Positions 15,844 through 24,579 of a stretch of 35,658 bases of DNA are shown piece after piece. The stretch's first letter is position 1. Every line of letters begins with the position of its first letter. Below the pieces are notes generated by a model. It had not been told where the DNA came from. It did no database searches and saw only the letters and a list, made by a program, of their open reading frames with translations. Origin of the DNA: Rhodopirellula sp. (GTDB lineage Bacteria > Planctomycetota > Planctomycetia > Pirellulales > Pirellulaceae); contig NZVD01000095.1 in NCBI GenBank assembly GCA_002701385.1, forward strand, positions 2,992-38,649, in the 5' to 3' direction. The translations under genes and the position numbers were made by a program.

Positions 15844-17424
15844 TTAATTACGGGTTTTGAATTCAGAGGTATTGATTAATGCCCAGAGGATATCTTCAAA
15901 TGCCTCGGCACGATTCCCCACTTGCTGGATGTACTTTAAGTTTGTGGCCAGTTCTTTTCGGTTGGGACGACGAGAAAGAGTCTTCAGGTATAACTCCTGG
16001 ACAGCCTGTCGGTCACTGCTTACTTCGTTCAGTAGATTCCCCAGCATCGTTCCGGGACGGGAGGTAATTTGACGTGAAAGGCCTGGGGCATTCATCAGTA
16101 GTAAGGCCTGTGGAATGGAACCAGAAACCTCTTCTCTTAGATTGTTGGGGTCATAGCCAAATGTTTGGCTGAATTGACGCCGCAGTAGATCTTCGGCACG
16201 CTCTGGTAATTCCGGGAATTGTAAGGAATTAAGGATGGCATCCATGAGTTGATCCGACCTGAGCGGCTGAATGGTATTTGCCTGAAACGGAAGTTGATCG
16301 TAAGACCTCCGATTGAGGCTGTCTAGTTGGTAGTGGCGTGTCGAGACGATGGTTGCGATCAACCATTTCATGTTATAGCCGGAGTCTGCAAACTTGCCTG
16401 CCAGGTAATCAAAAGCAGCCGGAGCGGTTGCTTCACGATCGGGCCCCATGTCATCGACAGGTTCATGAAATCCCTCTCCCACTAACTCGGCCCAGACCCG
16501 ATTGACCGTCGCTTTAGCAAACCAAGGATTGTCTTTCGCGGTGACCCAGCGAGCCAATGCCGAACGCCGGTCCTGATCGGTGGTTCCAAGAGGAAGACTC
16601 TCGTTGTTAATGAAAAACTTCGGTGCTACCTCGGGGCCCGGAGTGGCCGGATCTTCGAAGTTGGGCATGCGGTGTTCGAGTGTACCGATGAACCGATTAT
16701 TGTTCATACGTGGTTGGAATCGAAAACGATCCACGGCATAGACTAAAAACGTGCGTGGATCCATTTGGGGGCGTAACGCCACTCGCGGAAAGAAGGCGGC
16801 TAATTCATGGAACTGTTCCTGCTTCCAGCGGTCTGTCGGATGGTCATGACATTGAGCACATTGGATTTGAATGCCGAGGAAAATCCGTGATATCTCAGAC
16901 ACGGTATCTTCAGGACGCCCCTGCTGGGCAGCAATTAATGCCGTGCGTCCGTCTTCTCGAATGTCTCCCGCAGCGGTAATCAGGTCAGTGGTAACCTGGT
17001 CCCACGAAAGATTGTTATTTAATGCGTTTCGAAAGTATTGTTCAGCAGATGCAGCACCTAACAAAACCTGATCATTGCTACGTCGGTAGTAAATGACGTC
17101 TCTCCAAAATCTGCCCCAGTTAACACCAAAATCGGAATCTTGTAAAAGCAACTCCGCTACTTTTGTTCGTTTTTCAGGGTGGTTTTCTAAACCGAATACC
17201 AATACGTCATCAAGAGTTGGCGTTTTGCCGGTGATATCCAGAAACAAGCGTCGTAAATACGTTTCGTCGTTACAAACATCATTGGGAGACGGCTGCGTTT
17301 GCTCGTCAATTAAGCGATCTACTTCTGCGGCCACTTCGAGCACGGATTGAGCAAGTAGAGAATTGCCGATGAAGAAAATGGTACAGGTGAATATCAGCAA
17401 ATAACTGCAACTGTGGCGAATCAT
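15844..17424 (-). CDS. DUF1549/DUF1553 family exported protein
   Basis: A 526-residue protein when started at the ATG at 17424, which begins a signal peptide (MIRHSCSYLLIF, cleavage after LLAQ) and is preceded by AGAGG; the longer frame to 17589 would add 55 residues without signal character. The DUF1549 half includes LRRLFLDITGKTPT and the haem-like motif CAQCHDHP, and the DUF1553 half includes LARWVTAKDNPWFAKATVNRVWAEL, YNMKWLIATIVST and TLSRRPNRKEL. These are the normal family landmarks. The protein lacks an added PSCyt1 or LamG domain, so it is a short form. It pairs with the DUF1501 gene downstream. Its biochemical role is not established. Confidence 0.92.
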   Translation of the reverse strand: MIRHSCSYLLIFTCTIFFIGNSLLAQSVLEVAAEVDRLIDEQTQPSPNDVCNDETYLRRLFLDITGKTPTLDDVLVFGLENHPEKRTKVAELLLQDSDFGVNWGRFWRDVIYYRRSNDQVLLGAASAEQYFRNALNNNLSWDQVTTDLITAAGDIREDGRTALIAAQQGRPEDTVSEISRIFLGIQIQCAQCHDHPTDRWKQEQFHELAAFFPRVALRPQMDPRTFLVYAVDRFRFQPRMNNNRFIGTLEHRMPNFEDPATPGPEVAPKFFINNESLPLGTTDQDRRSALARWVTAKDNPWFAKATVNRVWAELVGEGFHEPVDDMGPDREATAPAAFDYLAGKFADSGYNMKWLIATIVSTRHYQLDSLNRRSYDQLPFQANTIQPLRSDQLMDAILNSLQFPELPERAEDLLRRQFSQTFGYDPNNLREEVSGSIPQALLLMNAPGLSRQITSRPGTMLGNLLNEVSSDRQAVQELYLKTLSRRPNRKELATNLKYIQQVGNRAEAFEDILWALINTSEFKTRN

Positions 17425-17607
17425 GGTCGGTCTGCCTCTTTTAACCCCTATACCTTTTTGTTTAACACATATTATCGACACGAGTTTCGACGAAATAACT
17501 AAATCTTCCCGATATAATAAGTGAGACCGCGAAACTTTCTTATCGACAATCGCGTTTAATGCTAGGTTTTGAGCCACGCAATGTTCCATAGTTTATCAAG
17601 GTGCCTC
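17425..17607. promoter_or_regulatory. Divergent promoter region with a plus-strand -10 and a short palindrome
   Basis: This region separates the outward-facing DUF1549 and EF-hand genes. On the plus strand TATAAT lies at 17513-17518 without a clear -35. An 11-base inverted repeat TTTCGACGAAA occurs at 17485-17495 and could be a small operator, but it is short enough to be chance. Confidence 0.4.
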
Positions 17608-18024
17608 ATGATGATTCGACTGTTATCAACTTTGCTACTGGCGTTGTTTGTGACGCAGGGGCTACAGGCTCAGCCTCCTACAAATATGCAACAACGTTTG
17701 GCTCGGTATCGTCAGCTATTACAACGATTCGACGTCAATAAGAATGGACAACTCGACCCTCAAGAACGTGCGGTGATCAGGCGTATTCAGGCACAACAAG
17801 CCGGCGACAATCCACAAACTCGTCCGCAGATGCAACGCCCTCAAAACCAAACAGCGGCTCAACCCAATGCCAATGGGCAACGTCGCGGGAACTTCCAGTT
17901 TCAATTCCGCAAACGTGAGAATAAACTGGATCGCACTCGATTGTTGAACCGTTTTGATACCAACGGAGATGGACAGTTAGGTGCAGATGAAAGAGCGAAG
18001 GCCATCGAGGCGTTAGCTAGATAG
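17608..18024 (+). CDS. Exported EF-hand-type calcium-binding protein
   Basis: A 138-residue protein if started at the ATG at 17608, which has AAGG six bases upstream and opens a clean signal peptide (MMIRLLSTLLLALFVTQGLQA); earlier ATGs at 17569 and 17581 lack a ribosome site. Two EF-hand loops are visible: FDVNKNGQLDPQE just after the signal and FDTNGDGQLGADE near the C-terminus, both with the acidic and Gly positions of a canonical Ca2+ loop. Between them is a Gln/Pro/Asn-rich low-complexity linker of about 60 residues. Such short EF-hand proteins are very common beside planctomycete DUF1501/DUF1549 genes and probably act at the surface. Confidence 0.85.
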   Translation: MMIRLLSTLLLALFVTQGLQAQPPTNMQQRLARYRQLLQRFDVNKNGQLDPQERAVIRRIQAQQAGDNPQTRPQMQRPQNQTAAQPNANGQRRGNFQFQFRKRENKLDRTRLLNRFDTNGDGQLGADERAKAIEALAR

Positions 18025-18027
18025 TTG

Positions 18028-20022
18028 TTACTTCATTTGGTCGATCAACAGACGGTGGATGGCAGCAGGGGCTGCCAGTGCTAATCGCTTGTCCGGCAAC
18101 GATTCGATTAACCGGATATCCACTTGGTCTTCTTCATCCGCGGCCAGTTGGGCCAGCGTCTTGACTAAAGTATCGCGTTTAGTCACTGGCATCTTGCTTA
18201 AGTCATAAATTCCAATTTGGTTTTCGCTAATGGCATGTTCAGCGGTCGTGATTTCCAAAACTCCATTGGCACGAGCAATATAGGTCAGGCCATTTGCTGT
18301 AAGGATTTGCTCCAGACATTCCTGTAGAGATTCGTTTTCAGTTGCTGCCTTAACCTGACTCTTAGGTGTCCAACCTGACTGCCAGATGTTCTTCCAGTTT
18401 GCCTGGAATTGTAAAGGTGAATTGGCATTAAGGTGGATCAGAACCTCCAATAACGGTGCGCCAGCGGCGAAATTCAATGTGTATTCCTGTTCATAGTGCT
18501 GCCAGGCGGCAAACTCAAATGACTCGGATGAATCTTCAGGAGTGCGCAAGTCACTCAGTAAATTCTGAACTCGATCCAGAGTCCGTTGGCTTCCGGACAC
18601 TGCGAGATGTTTGATCTGTTCATTTTCCGGATCGACTTCAGTAGTGGTAATCGCTACTTCGGCCGGAGCAAGAAGTTGGTTGACCATCGTGCTCAATTCT
18701 TCCACCGGTATTACTGGCAAATTATCGTTACTGGCTTTCCAGACGATCGTCTTTTGGCTGACATCGGTATGTGATTCAGCCAAGACCAGAACATGTCCTT
18801 CCTCCACTCGGTAGGCGAGTCCAAGGTCTGAGAGGACAGTGGTTAATATCTGTTCGATGGTTTGATTCTCAGAAGTGTGTTTTACTCCGGCCGCATGATT
18901 TAGCCGAGCAAGATGAAGAGACTCGAAATCAAATGTGAAGGGGATGTTTCCGAGCGTGCCTAGGAATTCAAGGAATTGGTTGAGTGGTATTGGGTTGGCA
19001 ACATCGATTTGAGAGACCGTAAATTTAAGTCCCGCTTCAACGTTGACCGCAACTGCCGCCTCTCGAGGTACACCTTTTGGTTTTGGCAATTTAGCAACGG
19101 GAGCTGCATTGTCGATCGTAAACGGACTGTTACTCAGAAAGGGAGCGACATCATCGATGACAGAGTCAAGGTTTTCCGCCTCTTCCGGATTGTCGTTGCC
19201 GTCCATCGGATTTCCTTCAGGTGTTAATCCTTCGGGCGCTACGGGCAATGGTTCTTCCCTCGGTTGTTCACCCGGATCTTCACTTGGACTTTCACCCGGA
19301 TCATCCAGCGGGTTATCAGCTGTTACAGCGTCATCCATGGGAGGGGCGGGATCTTCCGGCATAGGTTGATCTGAATCCTCAGGATTTTCATCGATTTGGG
19401 GATCGTCCATGTCATCAGGCATTTCCTGATTACCGGCTTGCCCCTCTTGTCTATCTGGTTCGGTGTTGTTGATTCCGTTCTCGATGGTGTCTGGGTTGTC
19501 GGGTAGATGTGTCGCGAGTTGAGATTCCTCTTGAGTTCCCCCCGAGAGTGCAAACAGGCATATGACGCCAATGACGATTAATGTAGATACGCAACTAAAG
19601 GCGACCAGCAGTTTCTTCCGGTTTTGAGACGTGGATGCATCACTCCAGTCAGTCAAATCAGCGTCGGCCAGATCTTCGTTCGTTGTGGCGGGATTTTGAC
19701 TAACTGCTTCCAATGAATCCTGTTCGTCGGTTTCATCGTGGTTACTAACAGTCTGTGAGATTTCAGGCGTTGTATAGCCAAAATCTTCCACGGTATCGCC
19801 GTGCTTGTCGTCAGTGGAAGACTGGACGGGGGTTGCTCGTTTCTGTTCGGTGTCTACATCTGCATTTGGATCAGATACTGGTGATTCGACGCTTGGCGGT
19901 ACGGAAGGGACTTGCACCATGCTGTTGCATTTGGGACAAGCAAAGATCTGCCCCAGCAAGTCAGGTCGACTGACAATGAGTTTTGATTTGCAGGTTACGC
20001 AGTGGATGGAAAAGGATTCCAT
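18028..20022 (-). CDS. Zinc-ribbon membrane protein with STN-like repeats
   Basis: A 664-residue protein started at the ATG at 20022, which follows AGGGA. Residues 8-34 form a zinc ribbon (C8, C11, C31, C34). A single membrane segment lies near 138-158, then a Pro/Asp/Glu-rich linker of about 130 residues, then an extracytoplasmic part with at least two repeats of the secretin/TonB short N-terminal (STN) type, each of the pattern leu-x-x-leu followed by an IEQILTTVLSDLGLAYR-like helix and a VLVL strand. STN modules usually bind partner proteins at the envelope. The gene ends 3 bp from the convergent EF-hand gene and follows the pseudokinase gene by 70 bp; both proteins share the layout cytoplasmic head, one membrane helix, STN-like exported tail. 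No enzyme activity is predicted. Confidence 0.72.
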   Translation of the reverse strand: MESFSIHCVTCKSKLIVSRPDLLGQIFACPKCNSMVQVPSVPPSVESPVSDPNADVDTEQKRATPVQSSTDDKHGDTVEDFGYTTPEISQTVSNHDETDEQDSLEAVSQNPATTNEDLADADLTDWSDASTSQNRKKLLVAFSCVSTLIVIGVICLFALSGGTQEESQLATHLPDNPDTIENGINNTEPDRQEGQAGNQEMPDDMDDPQIDENPEDSDQPMPEDPAPPMDDAVTADNPLDDPGESPSEDPGEQPREEPLPVAPEGLTPEGNPMDGNDNPEEAENLDSVIDDVAPFLSNSPFTIDNAAPVAKLPKPKGVPREAAVAVNVEAGLKFTVSQIDVANPIPLNQFLEFLGTLGNIPFTFDFESLHLARLNHAAGVKHTSENQTIEQILTTVLSDLGLAYRVEEGHVLVLAESHTDVSQKTIVWKASNDNLPVIPVEELSTMVNQLLAPAEVAITTTEVDPENEQIKHLAVSGSQRTLDRVQNLLSDLRTPEDSSESFEFAAWQHYEQEYTLNFAAGAPLLEVLIHLNANSPLQFQANWKNIWQSGWTPKSQVKAATENESLQECLEQILTANGLTYIARANGVLEITTAEHAISENQIGIYDLSKMPVTKRDTLVKTLAQLAADEEDQVDIRLIESLPDKRLALAAPAAIHRLLIDQMK

Positions 20023-20092
20023 AGCTTCCCTTTCACGACAATCAGGGGCACTCGACAATGGCGCCGGTCTGAGACGACGTTTGGCTTTCTGT

Positions 20093-23000
20093 TTATTCTA
20101 CGAAAACAGAAGGAAGTGTGTATTGTTTACTTTCGGCAGCCTTGCGTGTCGTCAATAGGATAATCTTGTTGCCTGCCTTGATTGGGTCATCGGTAATGAG
20201 CCAAACCAGTTTTTGATCTTTTTCGGTGGGAGACTGTACGGTTGTTACCGGGTTGGCTTTCATGACAATGCCGGTAAGGATTTCTTCCAGTGGTTTGTTT
20301 TCCATGACGAAATCCCGAATGGCCTGATTTCGAGTAATCCCCTCGTCCATCAGGTCGTTGCCATCAATCTTGATCACAAATTCAAATGGCAATCCGCGGT
20401 TGGAGTTTCTCACATCCATTTCGACGTCGGCAATTGCCAGATTGAGATCCTGTTGAGGGATATCCACGGACATTGGAGATTTTAAAACGTCCTCCAGCGT
20501 TTGAGGGGCTGCTGTGTTTGTTGGGTTTTGAGCAACGGAGACAGCACCAGGCTCGGACGCCAGACTAAGTTCACTGGCAAGGAGGATATTAGGAGCCGCT
20601 TCGAGTGGCATCGCAATGTTGAGAATAGGAGTTTGGCCTTCCACCTGGATTCGAGTTTGTGCGTGTAGAAATCGAATCATCCCGGGGAATCGAAATGAAA
20701 GTGCTCGCCAGTGTTTGGAAGGATTGATATCCACCATATAAGATTCGATTTTATTGGGGATTTCATTCATCCGATCCCGCATCTGTGTAATCAGGTCTCG
20801 TTTGTCAAGCGTGAGTCCGGCTGACATTCGTGCTTCAAGATAGAAGACTTCGTCGAAATGTACACTCAGTAAAATCGCTTCCAGTCCTTCTCCCAACAGC
20901 CACTGCAGTGGTTCGCGGACTTTAACAGGCTCTCCAAAGTAGAAGCGATTGCCATCACGGAACAGCGTTGTGAATAGAAAACTGGGGGCCATCAGGACAT
21001 TGATATGCCGGTCAGCATCAGACTGCTTTTGCAATTGCGCCATTGTGCGTCGTAATAACGGTGGCTTGCCTCCCCATTCCAGGATAGCTTCAATCGACTC
21101 GGTTACTCCAAAGACTAGAATCCCCGGTTGCTCAGGAATCAAAGCTTTGTATTCACCTACCGTGAATACCAAACCGTTTTCAGTTTTTTCTGAATCGGGG
21201 TCTCCGAGTAGACCGCTACGTGCTCCACGGTCGAGTGCTTCTTTTAGGTGTACCACAATAGTGGGAGCAGTGCCCTGCTCTTGCTCGTCGACAACCCAGC
21301 TGAGGATCAGTCGGTCGATTTGATCCAGCGAAACGCCAGTGACGGTATCAAATCCGGAAATGGCAGCCGCCACTTCAGGCCCCATGGCATCTAGCACCTG
21401 GACTCCACCATCCGCTGCGAGTAAATCCGCCATGCGAATGGAAATAAATAACTGAGCTCCGGGAGGTGTCCATGTGAGATCCATGGTGTCCCCATCGGTC
21501 GGAGATTGCCAGAGCGTTTCACCGTCGTCTTCAACCAGTAGCACGCCTTCTTCTGACTCATCCGGATTCGTGTTTTCAGTGTCCGCCCCACCTGTTTCCG
21601 GTGTTCGGTTTGTAATAACTTCTTCATCAGGGGTGGTGGTTTCCCCATCGGGATTTCTATCTGTTTGAACAATTTCTCCGTTTTGCTTGCCCTCATCTTC
21701 AGATTCAATGGGCGTGTTGTTGAGCATGACAAAGACCATGATGATTCCCAAGACGCCCGCTCCAAGTCCACCCCAGAGAATAGGATTGGCCCAGGGAGAT
21801 TTTCGTTTTCGGCGGTGACGTCGAGCAGAGGTTGGCTTCTTGGAGGTTGCCTGAGGCGTTTCCGACATTAAATCCGAAGGCTGCTTCTGTTTTTCGTTGG
21901 TCGATGTTTTGCCCACCGTGATGTCAACTGCAGTCGTGCCGCTTCCAGCGGATGATGGTGGCGATGGCTTGTCTGCTGCTGGCGGGAGAGGGCCAATGTT
22001 TAGGATTGCACTTTCAGTGGTTAGAGCGGCTTCGTACTCAATTAGGGTGTCTGAACCGATGGTACTCAACGTTTGTTGTTTGAGTTCTGCAGGGACGAGC
22101 AATGCCAACTTGTCAGCAACCTCCTGTGCTGATTGAAACCGAGTCCCCGGATTCTTGGCCATGAGATAGTTCAGGAACTGGCTGATGTTGTCGTTTACAC
22201 CAAACGGCGACAGGTCATCAATTGGGTCGTTGGCGTGACGATGAAGCTTTTCCTGAATGGAACCACCGGGGAAGGGAACCATTCCGGTGAGCATCTGAAA
22301 CAGAATGCTACCGAGGCTGTAAATGTCTGCCTGATTGCTGGGAAGTGATCCGGGAAGTTGGCACTCCGGAGCCATGTAGTCAGCTGCCATTAGCAGTCGG
22401 AGATTGGCTTCATCGACAGGCAAATTGAGTGGCCGTGGCAAGGCATCAAAATGATGAATTAACTTGACTTGATTGTTTGTGTCGAGCCAAATGCATTCGG
22501 GCGAGAGACGGCCGTAAACGAACTGCCGTTGATGTAGATGGGCCAGAGCGGAAGCCGTTTGCCAGGCGATATGACAGGCAGTCGAAGCATTCAGCCGGGA
22601 GGTTGACTTGAGCTTGTCGGCTAATGTGCTCCACGCACCTTCCCGCTCTACTCCGGGATCTTCCAAAACGACATATCGAAAGGAAACCTGATCAACTAAA
22701 TCAAAGACTCGCCAGACCAAATTGTCCTTGATAGCCCCAGCCGTTTTGACACGCTCTGCCAGTTGTGCCCAAACGCTCGGGTCTTTCAGAGTGTCTCCCG
22801 TTAGGAAATGTAGAATGACGGGGTGACCGGTATAGATATGATTAGCTTGAAACCAGCCTTTTAGCGAGCCTTCTGAGATTCTGTTGGAGACCCGATACCG
22901 ACCGAAATCGAAAGGGCCTTTTCGACCTTGTAGTAGCACTTTGGCTTGGTAGGGAGAAAGCTTACCAGTCTTAATCAGCCAGGCAGCAGTACTTTTGGCA

Positions 23001-23122
23001 CTGTCCAGTTCTGGATTTTCCGCCACCAGCTTGGCAAACTGCTGGCGCAAATCCAAACTGTCCCGTGATTCGAGGAGTCCGCTTTCTCGGAGGTTGAGCC
23101 AGAATTCAGATGTACTTATCAT
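20093..23122 (-). CDS. Membrane-anchored pseudokinase with large exported domain
   Basis: A 1009-residue protein. Residues 1-70 match the helical N-terminal domain of the kinase at 6938-8551. The kinase-like domain (about 72-335) keeps fold landmarks such as YMAPECQLPG, ADIYSLGSILFQMLTG and RFQSAQEV, but lacks catalytic residues: the ATP Lys is His (VILHFL), the HRDLKPEN loop reads YGRLSPEC (Y203, G204, R205), and DFG reads HHF. A membrane helix lies near 447-468. The exported 520 residues include a DUF-like beta region and end in a planctomycete C-terminal module with GITRNQAIRDFV and KLVWLITDDP. It probably senses or scaffolds rather than phosphorylates. It starts 7 bp after the threonine aldolase gene. 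Confidence 0.85.
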   Translation of the reverse strand: MISTSEFWLNLRESGLLESRDSLDLRQQFAKLVAENPELDSAKSTAAWLIKTGKLSPYQAKVLLQGRKGPFDFGRYRVSNRISEGSLKGWFQANHIYTGHPVILHFLTGDTLKDPSVWAQLAERVKTAGAIKDNLVWRVFDLVDQVSFRYVVLEDPGVEREGAWSTLADKLKSTSRLNASTACHIAWQTASALAHLHQRQFVYGRLSPECIWLDTNNQVKLIHHFDALPRPLNLPVDEANLRLLMAADYMAPECQLPGSLPSNQADIYSLGSILFQMLTGMVPFPGGSIQEKLHRHANDPIDDLSPFGVNDNISQFLNYLMAKNPGTRFQSAQEVADKLALLVPAELKQQTLSTIGSDTLIEYEAALTTESAILNIGPLPPAADKPSPPSSAGSGTTAVDITVGKTSTNEKQKQPSDLMSETPQATSKKPTSARRHRRKRKSPWANPILWGGLGAGVLGIIMVFVMLNNTPIESEDEGKQNGEIVQTDRNPDGETTTPDEEVITNRTPETGGADTENTNPDESEEGVLLVEDDGETLWQSPTDGDTMDLTWTPPGAQLFISIRMADLLAADGGVQVLDAMGPEVAAAISGFDTVTGVSLDQIDRLILSWVVDEQEQGTAPTIVVHLKEALDRGARSGLLGDPDSEKTENGLVFTVGEYKALIPEQPGILVFGVTESIEAILEWGGKPPLLRRTMAQLQKQSDADRHINVLMAPSFLFTTLFRDGNRFYFGEPVKVREPLQWLLGEGLEAILLSVHFDEVFYLEARMSAGLTLDKRDLITQMRDRMNEIPNKIESYMVDINPSKHWRALSFRFPGMIRFLHAQTRIQVEGQTPILNIAMPLEAAPNILLASELSLASEPGAVSVAQNPTNTAAPQTLEDVLKSPMSVDIPQQDLNLAIADVEMDVRNSNRGLPFEFVIKIDGNDLMDEGITRNQAIRDFVMENKPLEEILTGIVMKANPVTTVQSPTEKDQKLVWLITDDPIKAGNKIILLTTRKAAESKQYTLPSVFVE

Positions 23123-23129
23123 ATTTTTA

Positions 23130-24209
23130 TCAATACTGTGCCCCGGAACCCGTCAGGTTTCTTGAACCTGCTAATACTTCTTCTACCGTGTCTTTAATGA
23201 TTTCACAGGCTGTCTGTACCTGTGTTGAACTCACGTCTAAATGGGTGACTAATCTAATTCGTTGGGGGCCTAGTGCTAAACATCGGACACCTTGGGTATC
23301 AAGTTCACCTGCCAAAGCAGCAGCCGTACCAATTGTTTCATCGATATCCATCATGACAATATTGGTGTCAACCGGTCCTGGTAGTGACAGCCCTTCGGTA
23401 GCGTTGATCATGGTTGCCAGTTTTTGAGCGTTGTCATGATCGTCGCTCATTCGTTCAATATTGTTTTGCAATGCAAACAAAGCCCCAGCGGCGATGACCC
23501 CCGCCTGTCGCATGCCGCCTCCAAAGGCCTTGCGGTGCCGACGAGCAAAGTACATTTGTTCTTTGGTTCCGCAGAGAGCAGAACCGACCGGAGCTCCTAA
23601 ACCTTTGCTAAAGCAAATCGAGATTGTATCAAAATGGCTGGACCATTGTTTGGCAGAGATACCGGTGGCGGCGACCGCGTTGAACAGCCGGGCTCCATCG
23701 AGATGGGTTTTCAATCCGTTTTCATGGGCCCACTGGCAAATCTGCTCCACGTGTTCGTAAGGTTGCACTCGTCCACCGCCCCGATTGTGAGTGTTCTCCA
23801 AGCACAGCAATCGCGTAATGGCGAAGTGCTCGTTATCGGCTTTGACCGTACCGTGAAGCTGTTCCGGCCGCAGAATACCGTTTTCACCTTCCACGAGTGA
23901 CGGTGTCAGGCCGCTGAGTGAAGCATATGCACCCTGTTCATAATTGTAGATATGACAGCCGGATTCGCAGATGAACTCTTCCCCCGGTCGGCAGTGGACA
24001 CGTAATCCAATCTGATTTGTCATCGTTCCGGAAGGCATGAAAATAGCTGCTTCTTTTCCGGTCAGCTCGGCAATGAGATCCTGCAAGGCACCTACGGTGG
24101 GATCTACGTCAATGACATCGTCGTCAACTTCACAATTGGCGATGAAATCCCTCATGGCGGCCGAAGGTTTAGTGACAGTATCACTGCGGAGATCAATAGG
24201 TGTAGTCAT
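23130..24209 (-). CDS. ltaE: Low-specificity L-threonine aldolase
   Basis: A 359-residue PLP enzyme of the beta-eliminating lyase family. The start is at 24209, where GGAA lies seven bases upstream and the sequence begins MTTPIDLRSDTVTKPS, the normal family N-terminus; a longer frame adds 38 unrelated residues. Motifs are VGALQDLIAELTGKEAAIFMPSGTM near the N-terminus, HLDGARLFNA and SICFSKGLGAPVGS, where the Lys binds PLP. It splits threonine or allo-threonine into glycine and acetaldehyde. The pseudokinase gene follows after 7 bp, which suggests co-transcription, though a functional link is not evident. Glycine made here could feed ThiO in principle, but the genes are far apart. Confidence 0.93.
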   Translation of the reverse strand: MTTPIDLRSDTVTKPSAAMRDFIANCEVDDDVIDVDPTVGALQDLIAELTGKEAAIFMPSGTMTNQIGLRVHCRPGEEFICESGCHIYNYEQGAYASLSGLTPSLVEGENGILRPEQLHGTVKADNEHFAITRLLCLENTHNRGGGRVQPYEHVEQICQWAHENGLKTHLDGARLFNAVAATGISAKQWSSHFDTISICFSKGLGAPVGSALCGTKEQMYFARRHRKAFGGGMRQAGVIAAGALFALQNNIERMSDDHDNAQKLATMINATEGLSLPGPVDTNIVMMDIDETIGTAAALAGELDTQGVRCLALGPQRIRLVTHLDVSSTQVQTACEIIKDTVEEVLAGSRNLTGSGAQY

Positions 24210-24579
24210 AGTTGCGTTCCGTTGCCAATCCGCCGAGTCATCGTCCCTGAAGACGGATTCGGCTGGAAATTCATTCAATGCAATAGTAGGTCCAGCACCA
24301 TTTAGGTCAAGGCTGGGATCCAACTAGGAAAAAGAGCCTGATCGGGCTTCACATTCTATTATGAAGGGATGAATTGCCGGTGGGAATTACCTTGCTGCCG
24401 TTTAATTGTGATTATGCAGGATTTCAAATGAACTGAACCCTGAGTCGAGAGTAGAACTGTTCAATGGCATCAGGAGCGGTCATTTGCGGGGTTATCAAAA
24501 CAAGGTTATGTGACCACAATGAAGACTTACTCCGAAATCCAATTTTCAGTATTAGTTTTACGATGAAGATGCTTAGGCA
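24210..24579. other. 370-bp divergent intergenic region, ltaE/hisD
   Basis: Promoters for ltaE (minus) and hisDCB (plus) should be here. I see no consensus -10/-35 pair, no hairpin with a T-run, no histidine-rich leader peptide and no credible small gene on either strand. Confidence 0.45.

Noticed and set aside
24210-24579. A histidine-leader attenuator before hisD
   Set aside because: No short frame with consecutive His codons and no terminator hairpin with a T-run is present in this region.
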